A stretch of DNA of 64,000 nucleotides, taken from the NCBI RefSeq assembly GCF_028622115.1, contig NZ_CP097263.1, positions 7,254,001 to 7,318,000 on the forward strand. The letters run 5' to 3'. The stretch's first letter is position 1. The number at the start of each line of letters is the position of its first letter. Below the pieces are notes generated by a model, which made no database searches, had not been told where the DNA came from, and worked only from the letters and a program-made list of their open reading frames with translations. This DNA comes from Kutzneria chonburiensis (GTDB lineage: Bacteria > Actinomycetota > Actinomycetes > Mycobacteriales > Pseudonocardiaceae). Shown here piece by piece: positions 43,978 through 53,197 of the stretch. Made by a program: the position numbers and the translations under genes.

Positions 43978-44640
43978 TCAGGTCCACTCGCCGGTGGCGG
44001 GGTCGGTGCGGACGATGCCCTGGCCGGACTGCTCCTCGCCGCCCCATGACCGGTCGTCGGAGCCGAACTGGAGGAGCTGCTCGGCGGGGTCCTGCTGGTA
44101 GCGGCCGCCGCTGTCAATGTGGCCGTGCTCGATCTCGGTCCACTGGTGCTCGCCGGTGTGCTGCGAAATGGTGACCTGGCCCTTGGTGTCGATCTCCATG
44201 GCGTAGTCGGCCTTACCGTCGCCGTCGGTGTCGGTGTACAGGAAGGTGTTGCCGTCAGCATCGGTGACCACGGCGGTGTCGTTGTGCCCGCTGTTGGTGG
44301 TGTCGGCGGTCGCCGGACCGATGTTCTGCTCGCCGTGGGCGGTGTCGACGGTCATGGAGCCGGCGGGCGCGCCGCCGGAGGTCTGGGACCACTGGCCGCT
44401 GGCGGTGTCGAAGTGGGACTGGCTGACGAGCTGCCCGTGGTCGTCGTACCGCGTCGCCAGGTCGGCGGTGCCGTCGTGGTCGGTGTCGGTGTAGTCGACC
44501 CGACCGTCATCGGTGTCGACCTCGGCGGTGTCCATCACGCCGTCGCCGTGGTAGCTCTCGCTGGCGTCCTCGGTGTACTCGTGGCCGTCGATCTCGATCT
44601 TCAGCTCGTGGCCGTCGGCCCCGCTGTTGTCGATGTACAC
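43978..44640 (-). CDS. Acidic Asp/Gly-repeat protein (DUF6802-like)
   Basis: 220 aa, strongly acidic, no signal peptide. Several DxDxDG-like loops (DTDGDGKADYAMEID, DTDHDGTADLATRYD, DADGNTFLYTD) resemble calcium-binding or VCBS/dockerin-type repeats, alternating with hydrophilic strands. GTG 44640 follows GGAGACGGGGG. It lies just downstream of the dynamin pair on the same strand, but 68 bases away and perhaps independent. Role unknown. Confidence 0.65.
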   Translation of the reverse strand: MYIDNSGADGHELKIEIDGHEYTEDASESYHGDGVMDTAEVDTDDGRVDYTDTDHDGTADLATRYDDHGQLVSQSHFDTASGQWSQTSGGAPAGSMTVDTAHGEQNIGPATADTTNSGHNDTAVVTDADGNTFLYTDTDGDGKADYAMEIDTKGQVTISQHTGEHQWTEIEHGHIDSGGRYQQDPAEQLLQFGSDDRSWGGEEQSGQGIVRTDPATGEWT

Positions 44641-44708
44641 CGCACTACCCCCGTCTCCGCTGATTGCCGATTGGACTCACGTTAGGGCGGATCGGTTCCC
44701 GCAACCAG

Positions 44709-46520
44709 TCAACTGTGGTCACGCAGCTGACGCATGGTGCCGAGCAGGGCCTCGCCGCGGTCACGGGCGGAGGTGACGTCGGCGAGCTGGCGGCCGACGG
44801 CCTGCTGCTGGGCAGCGCGCTCGGCGGCGTCGAGCTTGAGGGCCTTGTCGACCTCGCGAAGCTCCTCGTCGATGGCCTCGATCCGGCTGGTCAAGGCCTC
44901 GTCGAGGGCCAACGCCAACTGACCCTCGGCATCGATGAGCTGCTCGGCGACGAGCTGGTCCAGAGTGGACCGAGCGTCGGCCAAGGCGTCGGAAAGCCAC
45001 TGGCGCATGTGCTGCTTGTCGGCCAAGTGTTTGCGGGTTCGAGCCATCCAGTAGCCGGCGCCGAGCCCGAGCACGATCGTCACGGGCAGCACGATCGGAT
45101 TCAGCGCGGCGACGCCGAGGCCGGCCAACGGCAAAGCGGCGATACGCCCGGCGCCCATGCCGCCGGAAATACCCATGAACACCAACAGTCGATCTTCGGC
45201 GGTGGCGGCTCGCTTCTCCGGCGCACGCAGAACGACCGGCGGATGATCGCCGCGGGCGAATTGGGCGCGAATGGTGGCCAATTCGTCGGTGGAGAACAAC
45301 GAAGCCAAGGCGGCGTCGGCGGCATGGCTCAAACGGTCGGCCAGCACGGCGTTGACCCGGGCCGAAATCACCTGCAACGCGGCATCGAGCTGCTGCGGCA
45401 ACGCGGCCAGGGCGTCCTTGTCGGCGGCGTCGATGGCCTGTCGGAACCACGACTGGGCGTCCCGAACCTGCCGGCTGACCTCGTGCGACGACTCCAGCCG
45501 GGCCCGCTGCACCTCGGTCCGCAGCTTGACCTGCCAACTGCGGGTGGACGACTTGCGCTCGGCGGCCAGCTTGTCGCGGCGGGACCGCAGCGCGTCGGCC
45601 TCGTCGTGGCCGGTGTCCAAGGCCCGCGCGGACGCCTGGAGCCGGACCACAACCTCGCCGATGGCAGTGGTGAACGTCCGCAGGGCATTGGCCTCGGCCA
45701 ACATCAGCGACCGGCCGACGACCAGCTCCTGCACGGCGATCTGGAGCTCGCCGACGCCGGAGGTCTCCCGCAGCATCGCGGCCGCGGCGGGATTCGGGGC
45801 CTTGGCGGCCATCTCGAACATCCGCGGCGACACGGCATGGAACTTCGCGCCGGCGAACCGGGGCGCGTGCTCGGCCAGCAGCCGCTGGTCGGCGTCGAGG
45901 ATCTCCCGCCAGCCACGGAACTGGTCCACCTTGGTCAGCGCGAACAGCACGGTCTCGACGCGTTCTCCAACCGTGGCAAGGAAATCCAGCTCGCCTCGGG
46001 TGAACGGGGACGAGGCGTCGACCACGAACAGCAGCGCGGTGGCCGTGGCGGCGGCCTCGGCGGCCAGCTCCCCGTGCATCGAGTTCAACCCGCCGACGCC
46101 AGGAGTGTCCACGATGGACAAGCGGTCCAGCAACGGAATCGGGGCCGTGACTTCGACGTGCCGCGGCGGCTGCTGCTCGATGCCGGTGACCCAGCGGCGA
46201 AGGTCCTCGACCGGAAACTCGATCGGCTCGGCATAGCAGGCCCGCGCCGACCACGACTCGCCGTGCCGCAGCACGAGATAGCTCGCAGTGGCCACCTCGG
46301 CGTCCACAGGGGACAGTCCTGGCGACGCGATCAGGGCGTTGACCAGCGAACTCTTGCCCCGGTTGGTCTCGCCCACCACCACGATCGACGGCGTGGCATC
46401 GCGGCGGGCCAGCAGCTTGTCGACCTGGTCGGCGGCCCGCTTGTCGTGCTCGCGCAGCAGCACGGCCAGCCGCTCCCGGGCCTGCTTGACCAGCTGCGGC
46501 AGCTGAGGTGTCGGCGTCAC
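44709..46520 (-). CDS. Bacterial dynamin-like GTPase, membrane-anchored
   Basis: 603 aa. GTPase motifs: G1 GETNRGKSSLVNAL, G3 DTPGVGG, G4 TKVD. The middle is a long helical stalk; hydrophobic segments at about 430-480 (GRIAALPLAGLGVAALNPIVLPVTIVLGLGAGYW) would anchor or insert in the membrane, and a coiled coil ends the protein. Bacterial dynamins remodel or repair membrane and support septation (Streptomyces DynA/DynB) or act in stress (mycobacterial IniA/IniC). Overlaps the end of the partner gene by four bases (ATGA), so the two are co-translated and probably form a hetero-oligomer. Confidence 0.82.
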   Translation of the reverse strand: MTPTPQLPQLVKQARERLAVLLREHDKRAADQVDKLLARRDATPSIVVVGETNRGKSSLVNALIASPGLSPVDAEVATASYLVLRHGESWSARACYAEPIEFPVEDLRRWVTGIEQQPPRHVEVTAPIPLLDRLSIVDTPGVGGLNSMHGELAAEAAATATALLFVVDASSPFTRGELDFLATVGERVETVLFALTKVDQFRGWREILDADQRLLAEHAPRFAGAKFHAVSPRMFEMAAKAPNPAAAAMLRETSGVGELQIAVQELVVGRSLMLAEANALRTFTTAIGEVVVRLQASARALDTGHDEADALRSRRDKLAAERKSSTRSWQVKLRTEVQRARLESSHEVSRQVRDAQSWFRQAIDAADKDALAALPQQLDAALQVISARVNAVLADRLSHAADAALASLFSTDELATIRAQFARGDHPPVVLRAPEKRAATAEDRLLVFMGISGGMGAGRIAALPLAGLGVAALNPIVLPVTIVLGLGAGYWMARTRKHLADKQHMRQWLSDALADARSTLDQLVAEQLIDAEGQLALALDEALTSRIEAIDEELREVDKALKLDAAERAAQQQAVGRQLADVTSARDRGEALLGTMRQLRDHS

Positions 46521-48346
46521 GACTCACGTCCGGTGTAGACGATGACGATCGGCGCACGCAGCGACTGACCGCGGTCGACGAAGCCGGGCACCTCGGTCTC
46601 GGCGATCAGCCCGACCAGCCCCGGATCGTCGGTCGTGGCGGTGCCGCCGGCCTCGTGCACGGCCGGGTCGAACCGCTCGCCGTCCGGTCGCACGGCCCGC
46701 ACCCCGACCTCGGCCAGCCCGGCCTCCAGCCGCTCGACGACGCCGGCACTGCGCGCGCGGTCCAGCGCGTACAGGCACAGCGAGATCAGCGCTCGCCGCT
46801 CGGCCGCCACGTCAGCCTCCACCGGCCCCCTCAATTGCTGCCAGATGAGGAAATATGCCCGATGGACGACGTGCGCGACCCGGCTTTGCGCCGGAGTGGC
46901 CCCGAACGACGCGAACGAGCGCCACCAGCCGGCCCGCTCCAGCGCGTACGCGACGAGCTCGTGCGGCGGCCGTCCGACCAGGCCCAACTGCTCAGGCACG
47001 CTGCCCGAGCTGCCGACCCGCAGCACCTCCTCGGCCAGGTCCTCGGGCATCGTCACGGCGTTGGCGGTGATCAGCGTCAGGGCCTCAAGCAGCCGCAGCT
47101 GATGCGCCTCGGGCCGGCCGAGTAGCTGCTCGATGGCGTCGTGCACCCGCCGCCGCTCGCCTGGGTCGCCGGCGGCGAGGGCCGTCACGGAGGCGAGCGC
47201 GGCAGCGGCCTTGATCCCATCGGCCCGGGCCCGGAACACACCGTCGAGCTTCGAACGAACATCTGCCAGGCCGGAGGCATCGAGCAGCACTCGGCGCAGC
47301 GCCCCGGCGGTGATGCCCGGCTCGGCGTGGATGGCTTCCACGGCGCGACCGATGCCGTACAGGTCGAGCTTGGCCAGCAGCCGGGACCGGGTCGCCTGGG
47401 GAACCGCGCACTCCCAGGTCGTGAACAGGTCGGCCGACATGAGCATGGTCTGCCAGCTGGCCTCGTCCAACGCGGCCAACGCGTGCAGGGCGTCGGCGTC
47501 GGCCGAGGTGAACGCCCCGGACTCGGCCGACTCGGCCAGCAGCCCGATCACCGGCAGCACGTCGGCCACCCGCGGCCGCAGCGTCGCCGCCTGCTTGCCG
47601 GCCAGGATCGCGGCCGCCCGCCAGACGTCGCCGTCCGAGCCGGCGACCGACTCCGGCGGGATGGTGTCGGCCTTGTTCAGCACGGCGATGGCGTTGACCG
47701 GGCCGGCGTCGCGGCCGGCGGTGGCCGCGGTGAAGGCCCGCAGCGTCTCCTGGTCGTCGGCCCGCACGGTCTGCGTGAAGACGTAGAGCACGGCTTCGGC
47801 CCCGGCCACCGCATCCTGCGACACCTGGTCCAGCAGCTTCTCGGTCCGGGCCACCGACGCCGAGTCCAGGGAGCCCAGCCCCGGCGTGTCGATCACGGTG
47901 AGTTCCCGCAGCACGTCGTTGGTGAGATACGCCTCAAGGTGGGACACCGTCTCGATGTCCACGTCCAGCTCGGCCGGGATCATGCCGTCGGCGTCGAACG
48001 GCAGCACCCGCCGCGAGCCGTCGACGCCGACCACCTCGATGCGGTCAACCGTGCCGTACTGGAACCGGGTCACCAGCCGGGTGCACTCGCCGACGCCGAC
48101 CGGCGCCACCCGCCGGCCGATCAGGGCGTTGACCAGCGTGGACTTGCCGGACTTGATCCGACCGGCGACGGCGACCTGCAACGGCGCGGACAGCCGGCGC
48201 AGCACCTCGTCGAAGCCGGCGGCGGTGCCCGGGCCGACCTGCGGCCGCAGCGTCTGGACCAGCCGCGCCACCGCCGCGGACAGCGGCCCGGGCAGGGAGG
48301 ACGTCACCCGGCTGATGGTGCCATGCCGGCCGAGTGGATCACTCAT
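46517..48346 (-). CDS. Bacterial dynamin-like GTPase, partner
   Basis: 609 aa. G1 AGRIKSGKSTLVNALIG, G3 DTPGLGS, G4 NKAD. Long helical regions follow, with no convincing membrane anchor, in contrast to the other member. First gene of the two-gene operon. ATG 48346 lacks a clear ribosome site; GTG 48307 (VTSSLPGPLSAAV) is an alternative. Divergent from the sensor kinase, with only 71 bases between them. Confidence 0.82.
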   Translation of the reverse strand: MSDPLGRHGTISRVTSSLPGPLSAAVARLVQTLRPQVGPGTAAGFDEVLRRLSAPLQVAVAGRIKSGKSTLVNALIGRRVAPVGVGECTRLVTRFQYGTVDRIEVVGVDGSRRVLPFDADGMIPAELDVDIETVSHLEAYLTNDVLRELTVIDTPGLGSLDSASVARTEKLLDQVSQDAVAGAEAVLYVFTQTVRADDQETLRAFTAATAGRDAGPVNAIAVLNKADTIPPESVAGSDGDVWRAAAILAGKQAATLRPRVADVLPVIGLLAESAESGAFTSADADALHALAALDEASWQTMLMSADLFTTWECAVPQATRSRLLAKLDLYGIGRAVEAIHAEPGITAGALRRVLLDASGLADVRSKLDGVFRARADGIKAAAALASVTALAAGDPGERRRVHDAIEQLLGRPEAHQLRLLEALTLITANAVTMPEDLAEEVLRVGSSGSVPEQLGLVGRPPHELVAYALERAGWWRSFASFGATPAQSRVAHVVHRAYFLIWQQLRGPVEADVAAERRALISLCLYALDRARSAGVVERLEAGLAEVGVRAVRPDGERFDPAVHEAGGTATTDDPGLVGLIAETEVPGFVDRGQSLRAPIVIVYTGRES

Positions 48347-48417
48347 TCTGGGGTAGTAGCTGTGCGTGATACCCCAGGGCGACGCTGACGGCGGGTAGGC
48401 GAACCTAGGCTGTGGGC

Positions 48418-49635
48418 GTGCGACGGCTGAGCCTGTGGATGCGAGCTCACCCGGTGTTCGGGGATGCCCTGATCGCCGGGCTGATCGGCCTGCCCGATCT
48501 GGCCACCACCGCGAACAACCTTGGCGGGACCCCCCGCGGCGTGTACCTGTTCGTCGGCCTGTTCCTGTGGGGCCCGCTGATCTTCCGCCGAGCCCGGCCC
48601 AAGCTGACCAGCAACATCATCCTGGTCGCCGGCTTCGTGCAGCTGGTCACCCACAACGTCACCCACAACGAGTACGGCATCGTCGACGGCGTGCCGGTGC
48701 GGCCGGCCGACTTCGCGCTGGGCATCGCGCTGTACACGGTGGTCGCCTACATCGGCCGCCGGCAGGGGTTGATCTACGCGGCCTGGCTGCTGCTGGGCAC
48801 GGTGCTGTGGGAAGTGTGGCGGATCCAGGACGCGGCCGAGGTCGCGATCACCTTCTTCATGGTGGTCTGCATCTTCGGCTTCTGCTGGGCGGTCGGCGAG
48901 TTCGTCGGCGCCCGCCGACAACTCAACGCCGAGCTGCTGGAACGGCTCAAGCTGCTCGAGGTGGAACGGGATCAGCAAGCGCGCATCGCGGTGGCCGACG
49001 AGCGCAGCCGGATCGCCCGCGAGCTGCACGACGTCGTCGCGCACGCGGTCAGCGTGATGGTCGTGCAGGCCGACGGGGCCAGCTACGCGCTGCAGAGCGA
49101 TCCGCAGATGGCGCAGATGGCGCTGACCACGATCTCCGACACCGGCCGGCAGGCGCTGGGCGAGCTGCGCCGGCTCCTCGGGCTGATGCGTGACGAGTCG
49201 CAGAACGACACCGAGCGGCTGCCGCAGCCGGACACCAGCTCGCTGCCGCAGCTGGCCGAGCAGGTCCGCGGCGCGGGGCTGCCGGTGAGCCTCACCCTGC
49301 GCGGCGACGTGCACAACCTGCCGGCAGGCGTCGGACTGTCGGTGTACCGGATCGTGCAGGAGGCGCTGACCAACTCGCTCAAGCACGCCGGCGGCAGCGC
49401 GTCCGCCGACGTGTTCGTGACCAGGGCCGACGACAAGATCGAGGTGGTCGTGGACGACGACGGCTTCGGCACGCCCCGCGAGCTGGCCGGCATGTCCGGC
49501 GGCAACGGCCTGATCGGCATGCGGGAGCGGGCCGGCGTGCTCGGCGGCAGCCTCGAGGCCGGGCCACGGCCGGGCGGCGGCTGGCGCGTCCATGCCGTGC
49601 TGCCGGTCGGCACCGCGCAGGGACCCCTAGTCTGA
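48418..49635 (+). CDS. NarL-type sensor histidine kinase
   Basis: 405 aa. Five or so membrane helices (residues 15-155), a coiled-coil linker, then the HisKA_3 domain with the phosphoacceptor in ERSRIARELHDVVAHAVSVM and a HATPase domain (EALTNSLKHAGG, VDDDGFG, GLIGMRERAGVLGG). Signal unknown; no large extracellular domain. GTG start; TAGGCT ends 6 bases upstream, suggesting a leaderless mRNA. Coupled by TGATG to its response regulator. Confidence 0.88.
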   Translation: MRRLSLWMRAHPVFGDALIAGLIGLPDLATTANNLGGTPRGVYLFVGLFLWGPLIFRRARPKLTSNIILVAGFVQLVTHNVTHNEYGIVDGVPVRPADFALGIALYTVVAYIGRRQGLIYAAWLLLGTVLWEVWRIQDAAEVAITFFMVVCIFGFCWAVGEFVGARRQLNAELLERLKLLEVERDQQARIAVADERSRIARELHDVVAHAVSVMVVQADGASYALQSDPQMAQMALTTISDTGRQALGELRRLLGLMRDESQNDTERLPQPDTSSLPQLAEQVRGAGLPVSLTLRGDVHNLPAGVGLSVYRIVQEALTNSLKHAGGSASADVFVTRADDKIEVVVDDDGFGTPRELAGMSGGNGLIGMRERAGVLGGSLEAGPRPGGGWRVHAVLPVGTAQGPLV

Positions 49636-50300
49636 TGTCCGTGATCCGAGTTCTGCTGGTGGACGACCAGGAACTGATGCGTATGGGCTTCCGCATGGTG
49701 CTCAACGCACAGGAGGACCTTGAGGTGATCGGCGAGGCCGCGGACGGCGTCGACGCGGTCAAGCTGGCCGAAGAGCTCCGGCCCGACGTGGTGCTGATGG
49801 ACGTGCGCATGCCGCGGCTGGACGGCGTCGAGGCGACCAAGCAGATCACCGAGGCCGGCACGGCCAAGGTGCTGGTGATGACCACCTTCGACATGGACGA
49901 ATACGCCCTGTCGGCGCTGCGCAACGGGGCCAGCGGCTTCCTGCTCAAGGACACGCCGCCGGCCGACCTGGTGTCGGCGCTGCGGTCGGTGGCCAGCGGC
50001 GACGCCGTGGTGTCGCCGAGCGTGACCAAGCGCCTGCTGGACCGCTTCCTGGGCCCGTCCGGCGGCGGCGAGCTGCGCGACGCGTCGGTGCTGGACGTGC
50101 TCACCGAACGTGAGCGCGAAGTGCTGGTGCTGATCGCCAAGGGCCTGTCCAACACCGAGCTGGCGCAGAAGCTGTTCCTGTCCGAGGCGACGGTGAAGAC
50201 GCACGTCGGCCGCATCCTGGCCAAGCTGGAGCTGCGGGACCGCGTGCAGGCCGTGGTGCTGGCCTACGAGACGGGGCTGGTCCGACCCGGCGACGTGTGA
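49635..50300 (+). CDS. LuxR/NarL-family response regulator
   Basis: 221 aa. Receiver domain (1-120; acidic pocket LLVDDQE, phospho-Asp in VVLMDVRMPRLDG, T/K residues in MTTFD and LLKDTP) and a C-terminal LuxR helix-turn-helix (LTEREREVLVLIAKGLSNTELAQKLFLSEATVKTHVGRILAKL). Its partner is the adjacent kinase. Targets unknown; the divergent dynamin operon is the nearest candidate. Confidence 0.92.
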   Translation: MSVIRVLLVDDQELMRMGFRMVLNAQEDLEVIGEAADGVDAVKLAEELRPDVVLMDVRMPRLDGVEATKQITEAGTAKVLVMTTFDMDEYALSALRNGASGFLLKDTPPADLVSALRSVASGDAVVSPSVTKRLLDRFLGPSGGGELRDASVLDVLTEREREVLVLIAKGLSNTELAQKLFLSEATVKTHVGRILAKLELRDRVQAVVLAYETGLVRPGDV

Positions 50301-50332
50301 GCCCGGGCCGGACCAGGGTAGGGATCCCCTTG

Positions 50333-51247
50333 TCAGGTAAGGCAGTTCGGCGTCCAGGCGTGCGCCGGGTCAAGGGCGTTGCGCACGAGCTGGATCGCGA
50401 TGTGGTCATAGGTGATGTTGATGTGCTCGGTGCCGTCGATCAGGCAGTAGTCCTGTAGGCGTTGGTTGGTCACCTTCGGGCCGGTCAGGTAGGCCGAGGT
50501 GTAGGGCGTGACGACCTCGTCGGTGCGGGTGGCGACGACGGTGTAGTTCACGCCGGGCAGCGTGTCGCCGCCGCTGTTCAGGCTGGTCAGCAGATCGGAG
50601 CCGACCTCCTGCTGCACGCAGGCCGGGCAGACGGCGCCGATCACGCCGTCGGCGAAGTCGCCGCCGCCGGGCAGTGAGCGCACGGCGTCGACCAGGCCGT
50701 CCAGGTTGGTGCCGTGATTGGACGGGGACAGGCCGACCAGGGTGCCGACCTTGTTCGCGCCGCCGTTGAACTTCATGTAGTAGCGGGGCAGCATGCCGCC
50801 CTGCGAGTGGCCGACGATGTCCACTTTGGACGCTCCGGTGGCCGCGAGCACCCGGTCGACGTACTGGCCGAACTGGGCCGATGTGGTCGGGATGTCGCCG
50901 GTGGCCTGGAACAGCCCGCCCTCAGGACCGCCGAGATTGGGCGCGAACACGCAGTAGCCGTCCCGCTTGAGCACGCCGGACAGGCCGGCCCAGTCGTCGT
51001 AGGCGTTGGCCCCGGTTCCGTTGGACAGCACGACCGGGCGCGGGTGCGCGGTGGTCGGCTTGCAGGAGAAGTCGTTCGCCCCGGGCGGTGAGGCGGTCGG
51101 ATGGCTCAGCGCGTACAGCGCGGCCGAGATGATGCTGGGCTGGGACGGGCCGGGAGCAGACTCGCTCGCCGACGCGGTGGAGGTGGTGACGAGCAGGGAC
51201 GCCGCGACCAGGGCTAGGCCGGTCATGGCGCGTGCGACAGTTCCCAC
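50333..51247 (-). CDS. Secreted triacylglycerol lipase (alpha/beta hydrolase)
   Basis: 304 aa. Signal peptide MTGLALVAASLLVTTSTASA-like region; PVVLSNGTGANAYDDWAGL and the nucleophile in GHSQGG; catalytic His in DHIAIQ; Cys pairs for disulfides (CVFAP, CPACVQQ, DYCLI, CLT). It belongs to the actinobacterial LipA/EstA group of extracellular lipases. GTG start with GGAGGGCG. Single gene. Confidence 0.85.
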   Translation of the reverse strand: MGTVARAMTGLALVAASLLVTTSTASASESAPGPSQPSIISAALYALSHPTASPPGANDFSCKPTTAHPRPVVLSNGTGANAYDDWAGLSGVLKRDGYCVFAPNLGGPEGGLFQATGDIPTTSAQFGQYVDRVLAATGASKVDIVGHSQGGMLPRYYMKFNGGANKVGTLVGLSPSNHGTNLDGLVDAVRSLPGGGDFADGVIGAVCPACVQQEVGSDLLTSLNSGGDTLPGVNYTVVATRTDEVVTPYTSAYLTGPKVTNQRLQDYCLIDGTEHINITYDHIAIQLVRNALDPAHAWTPNCLT

Positions 51248-51373
51248 GGACGCCCTCCGCTTCCGCAGGCGCCGGCCTCGTTGCCGGCGCGCACTATTCG
51301 AAACGACCCGTTTCCGTTTCGGTGATGGTGGTCACAGCGGATTCACCCCGGGGAGGTAGTTACGCTCCGTGTC

Positions 51374-52156
51374 GTGCGCCCTGCCCTGATCGCCCTTGAC
51401 GTCGACGGCACGATCTTGGACTCGACCGGGACCATCTCACCGGCCGTGCACACCGCCATCGCCAGAGCCAGAGCCGCCGGCGCCCACGTGGTGCTGTCCA
51501 CCGGCCGCACCGTGCTCGGTGTACGGGCGGTGATCACCCTGCTCGGCTTCACCGACGGCACCGCGCTGTGCTCGAACGGTGCGGTGCGGCTCAACCTGGC
51601 CACCGGCGAGGTGATCCCGCTGGCCACCTTCGAGCCGGCCCCGGTGATCGCCCGGCTGCGGGCCATGCTGCCCGGCGTGACCTTCTCGCTGGAGGAGCCC
51701 GGTGTCGGAAATCGGGTCAGCATCGACTATCCCGTCGACGGTTCCGGCACCCGGCGGCACGTGGACGACGTGGAGCTGGGCTCGACGCCGACCACCCGCA
51801 TGATCGCCTACTGGCAGGGTGTCACCCGGGCGCAACTCTCGGCGCTGATGGACGTCTCACCCATTGCGGGCGTCACGTGGACGTACGACCATCACAGTGA
51901 CGCGTGGCTGACCGTCGTCGCCGAGGGCATCTCCAAGGCGAGTGCGCTCGAGCAGCTCCGGCGGGAGCTGGGGGTGTCCCCGGACGCCACCGTGGCTTTC
52001 GGCGACGGACACAACGACATCGCGATGCTCCGCTGGGCCGCACACGGTGTGGCCATGGGCGGCGCCGCCGAGGACGTGCGGACGGCGGCCGACGAGGTGA
52101 CCGGCAGCGTCGCGGAGGACGGCGTGGCGACCGTGCTCGACCGACTTTTCCGATGA
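51374..52156 (+). CDS. HAD-superfamily phosphatase, Cof/IIB type
   Basis: 260 aa. Motif I ALDVDGTILDS (nucleophile Asp), motif II LSTGR, motif III/IV KASALEQL and FGDGHNDIAMLRWA. The large cap domain between is of the IIB class, acting on sugar phosphates or pyridoxal phosphate. TACGCT ends 7 bases before the GTG and there is no ribosome site, consistent with leaderless expression. Confidence 0.88.
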   Translation: MRPALIALDVDGTILDSTGTISPAVHTAIARARAAGAHVVLSTGRTVLGVRAVITLLGFTDGTALCSNGAVRLNLATGEVIPLATFEPAPVIARLRAMLPGVTFSLEEPGVGNRVSIDYPVDGSGTRRHVDDVELGSTPTTRMIAYWQGVTRAQLSALMDVSPIAGVTWTYDHHSDAWLTVVAEGISKASALEQLRRELGVSPDATVAFGDGHNDIAMLRWAAHGVAMGGAAEDVRTAADEVTGSVAEDGVATVLDRLFR

Positions 52157-52168
52157 GGAGATGAGCTA

Positions 52169-52951
52169 GTGCGCAAGTCCTTAGTTGGTGTTGGAGTCGC
52201 CGCGCTGGTCGTGCTCGCCGGCTGCGACGCGCAGCAGTCGGGCGCGCCGATGGCCAAGACCGGCGACACCGCGACCGACGCCGTTCAGCTGGTCGCGCTG
52301 GCCAAGAACAGCACCGCGAAGAGCCGCACCGTCAAGATCGACGCCACCGTCGACTCCAGCGGCATGCACGTGACCATGACCGGCCAGGGCCAGTTCGGCG
52401 GCGACGCGTCGCAGATGGCCATGCAGGTCGGCACCGCGGCCGGCGGCATGGAGATGCGCCTGGCCGACAAGAAGGTCTACATCAAGCCGCCGGCCTCGAT
52501 GCAGTCCCGCCTCGGCACCGACAAGACGTGGATCCAGCTCGGCGGGGGCGACGACTCGCTGTCCCAGCTCATCGACGGCGGCATGGACCAGCTGGCCACC
52601 CAGGGCGACCCGAGCACGTTCCTGAACCAGATCTCACAGGGCGGCAAGGTCACCAAGACCGAGAAGACCACGCTGGACGGCCAGCCCGTCACCCACTACA
52701 CGGTCGATGTGGACACCGCCAAGGCCAAGTCCGAGCTGCCGCCGCAGCTGGCCGGCTCGGTCAAGCCGATGACCGTCGACCTGTGGCTGAACAGCGAGAA
52801 CCTGCCGCTGCAGATGATCGCCGTCGCCGGCGACACGTACAACGCCAAGATCCACTACACCGACTGGGGCGGCAAGGTCGACGTACAGGCCCCGCCGGCC
52901 GACCAGGTGGTCAGCTTGGGCGACTTGAACGTCAACCTCGGCGGGCACTGA
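52169..52951 (+). CDS. LppX/LprG-like lipoprotein
   Basis: 260 aa. Lipobox VLAGC. The mature part resembles the LppX_LprAFG/DUF6612 fold: residues 45-90 TAKSRTVKIDATVDSSGMHVTMTG, a central GTDKTWIQLGG, and a C-terminal VDLWLNSENLPLQM followed by YTDWGGKVDVQAPPADQV. These proteins bind lipids or glycolipids at the outer face of the membrane. 12 bases after the HAD gene and probably co-transcribed. GTG start with GAGGAG upstream. Confidence 0.78.
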   Translation: MRKSLVGVGVAALVVLAGCDAQQSGAPMAKTGDTATDAVQLVALAKNSTAKSRTVKIDATVDSSGMHVTMTGQGQFGGDASQMAMQVGTAAGGMEMRLADKKVYIKPPASMQSRLGTDKTWIQLGGGDDSLSQLIDGGMDQLATQGDPSTFLNQISQGGKVTKTEKTTLDGQPVTHYTVDVDTAKAKSELPPQLAGSVKPMTVDLWLNSENLPLQMIAVAGDTYNAKIHYTDWGGKVDVQAPPADQVVSLGDLNVNLGGH

Positions 52952-52968
52952 AAATCTCAAAAATCGCT

Positions 52969-53012
52969 GTCCCCCTTGGTTACGCTCGATCCGAGTCGGA
53001 ACCAAGGGGGAC
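52969..53012 (+). promoter_or_regulatory. Hairpin that can hide a ribosome site (or terminator)
   Basis: Perfect 13-bp arms GTCCCCCTTGGTT (52969-52981) and AACCAAGGGGGAC (53000-53012), with an extra CTCG/CGAG pairing in the loop. The second arm contains AAGGGGGA, the ribosome site of the small gene starting at 53018. It could also be the terminator of the lipoprotein gene 18 bases upstream. Confidence 0.6.
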
Positions 53013-53017
53013 TCTTC

Positions 53018-53197
53018 GTGCGCAGAACCGTTGTGGCACTTGCCGTGCTCCTGACCATCGCCGCCGCCGGGGCAGCGGCCCTGAAGCAGCCGGGCATGGC
53101 GCCGACGTGGCGGCCGTGGCCGCGCCGGGCACCGTCCGGCTCGCAGCAGTCGGGATCGGCGCCGTGGGCAGTGGCCAACCGCGCCCACGCCAGGTGA
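53018..53197 (+). CDS. Small membrane or secreted protein
   Basis: 59 aa. Signal/anchor RRTVVALAVLLTIAAAGAAAL, then a short Pro/Arg/Trp-rich tail. GTG 53018 with AAGGGGGA 6 bases upstream. It ends one base before the end of the convergent oxidoreductase gene. Function unknown. Confidence 0.5.
   Translation: MRRTVVALAVLLTIAAAGAAALKQPGMAPTWRPWPRRAPSGSQQSGSAPWAVANRAHAR

Noticed and set aside
43622-44101. Plus-strand frames in the gene-free region near 43.7 kb
   Set aside because: No ribosome site, shifting frames in the tandem repeat, no domain; treated as a decayed repeat.
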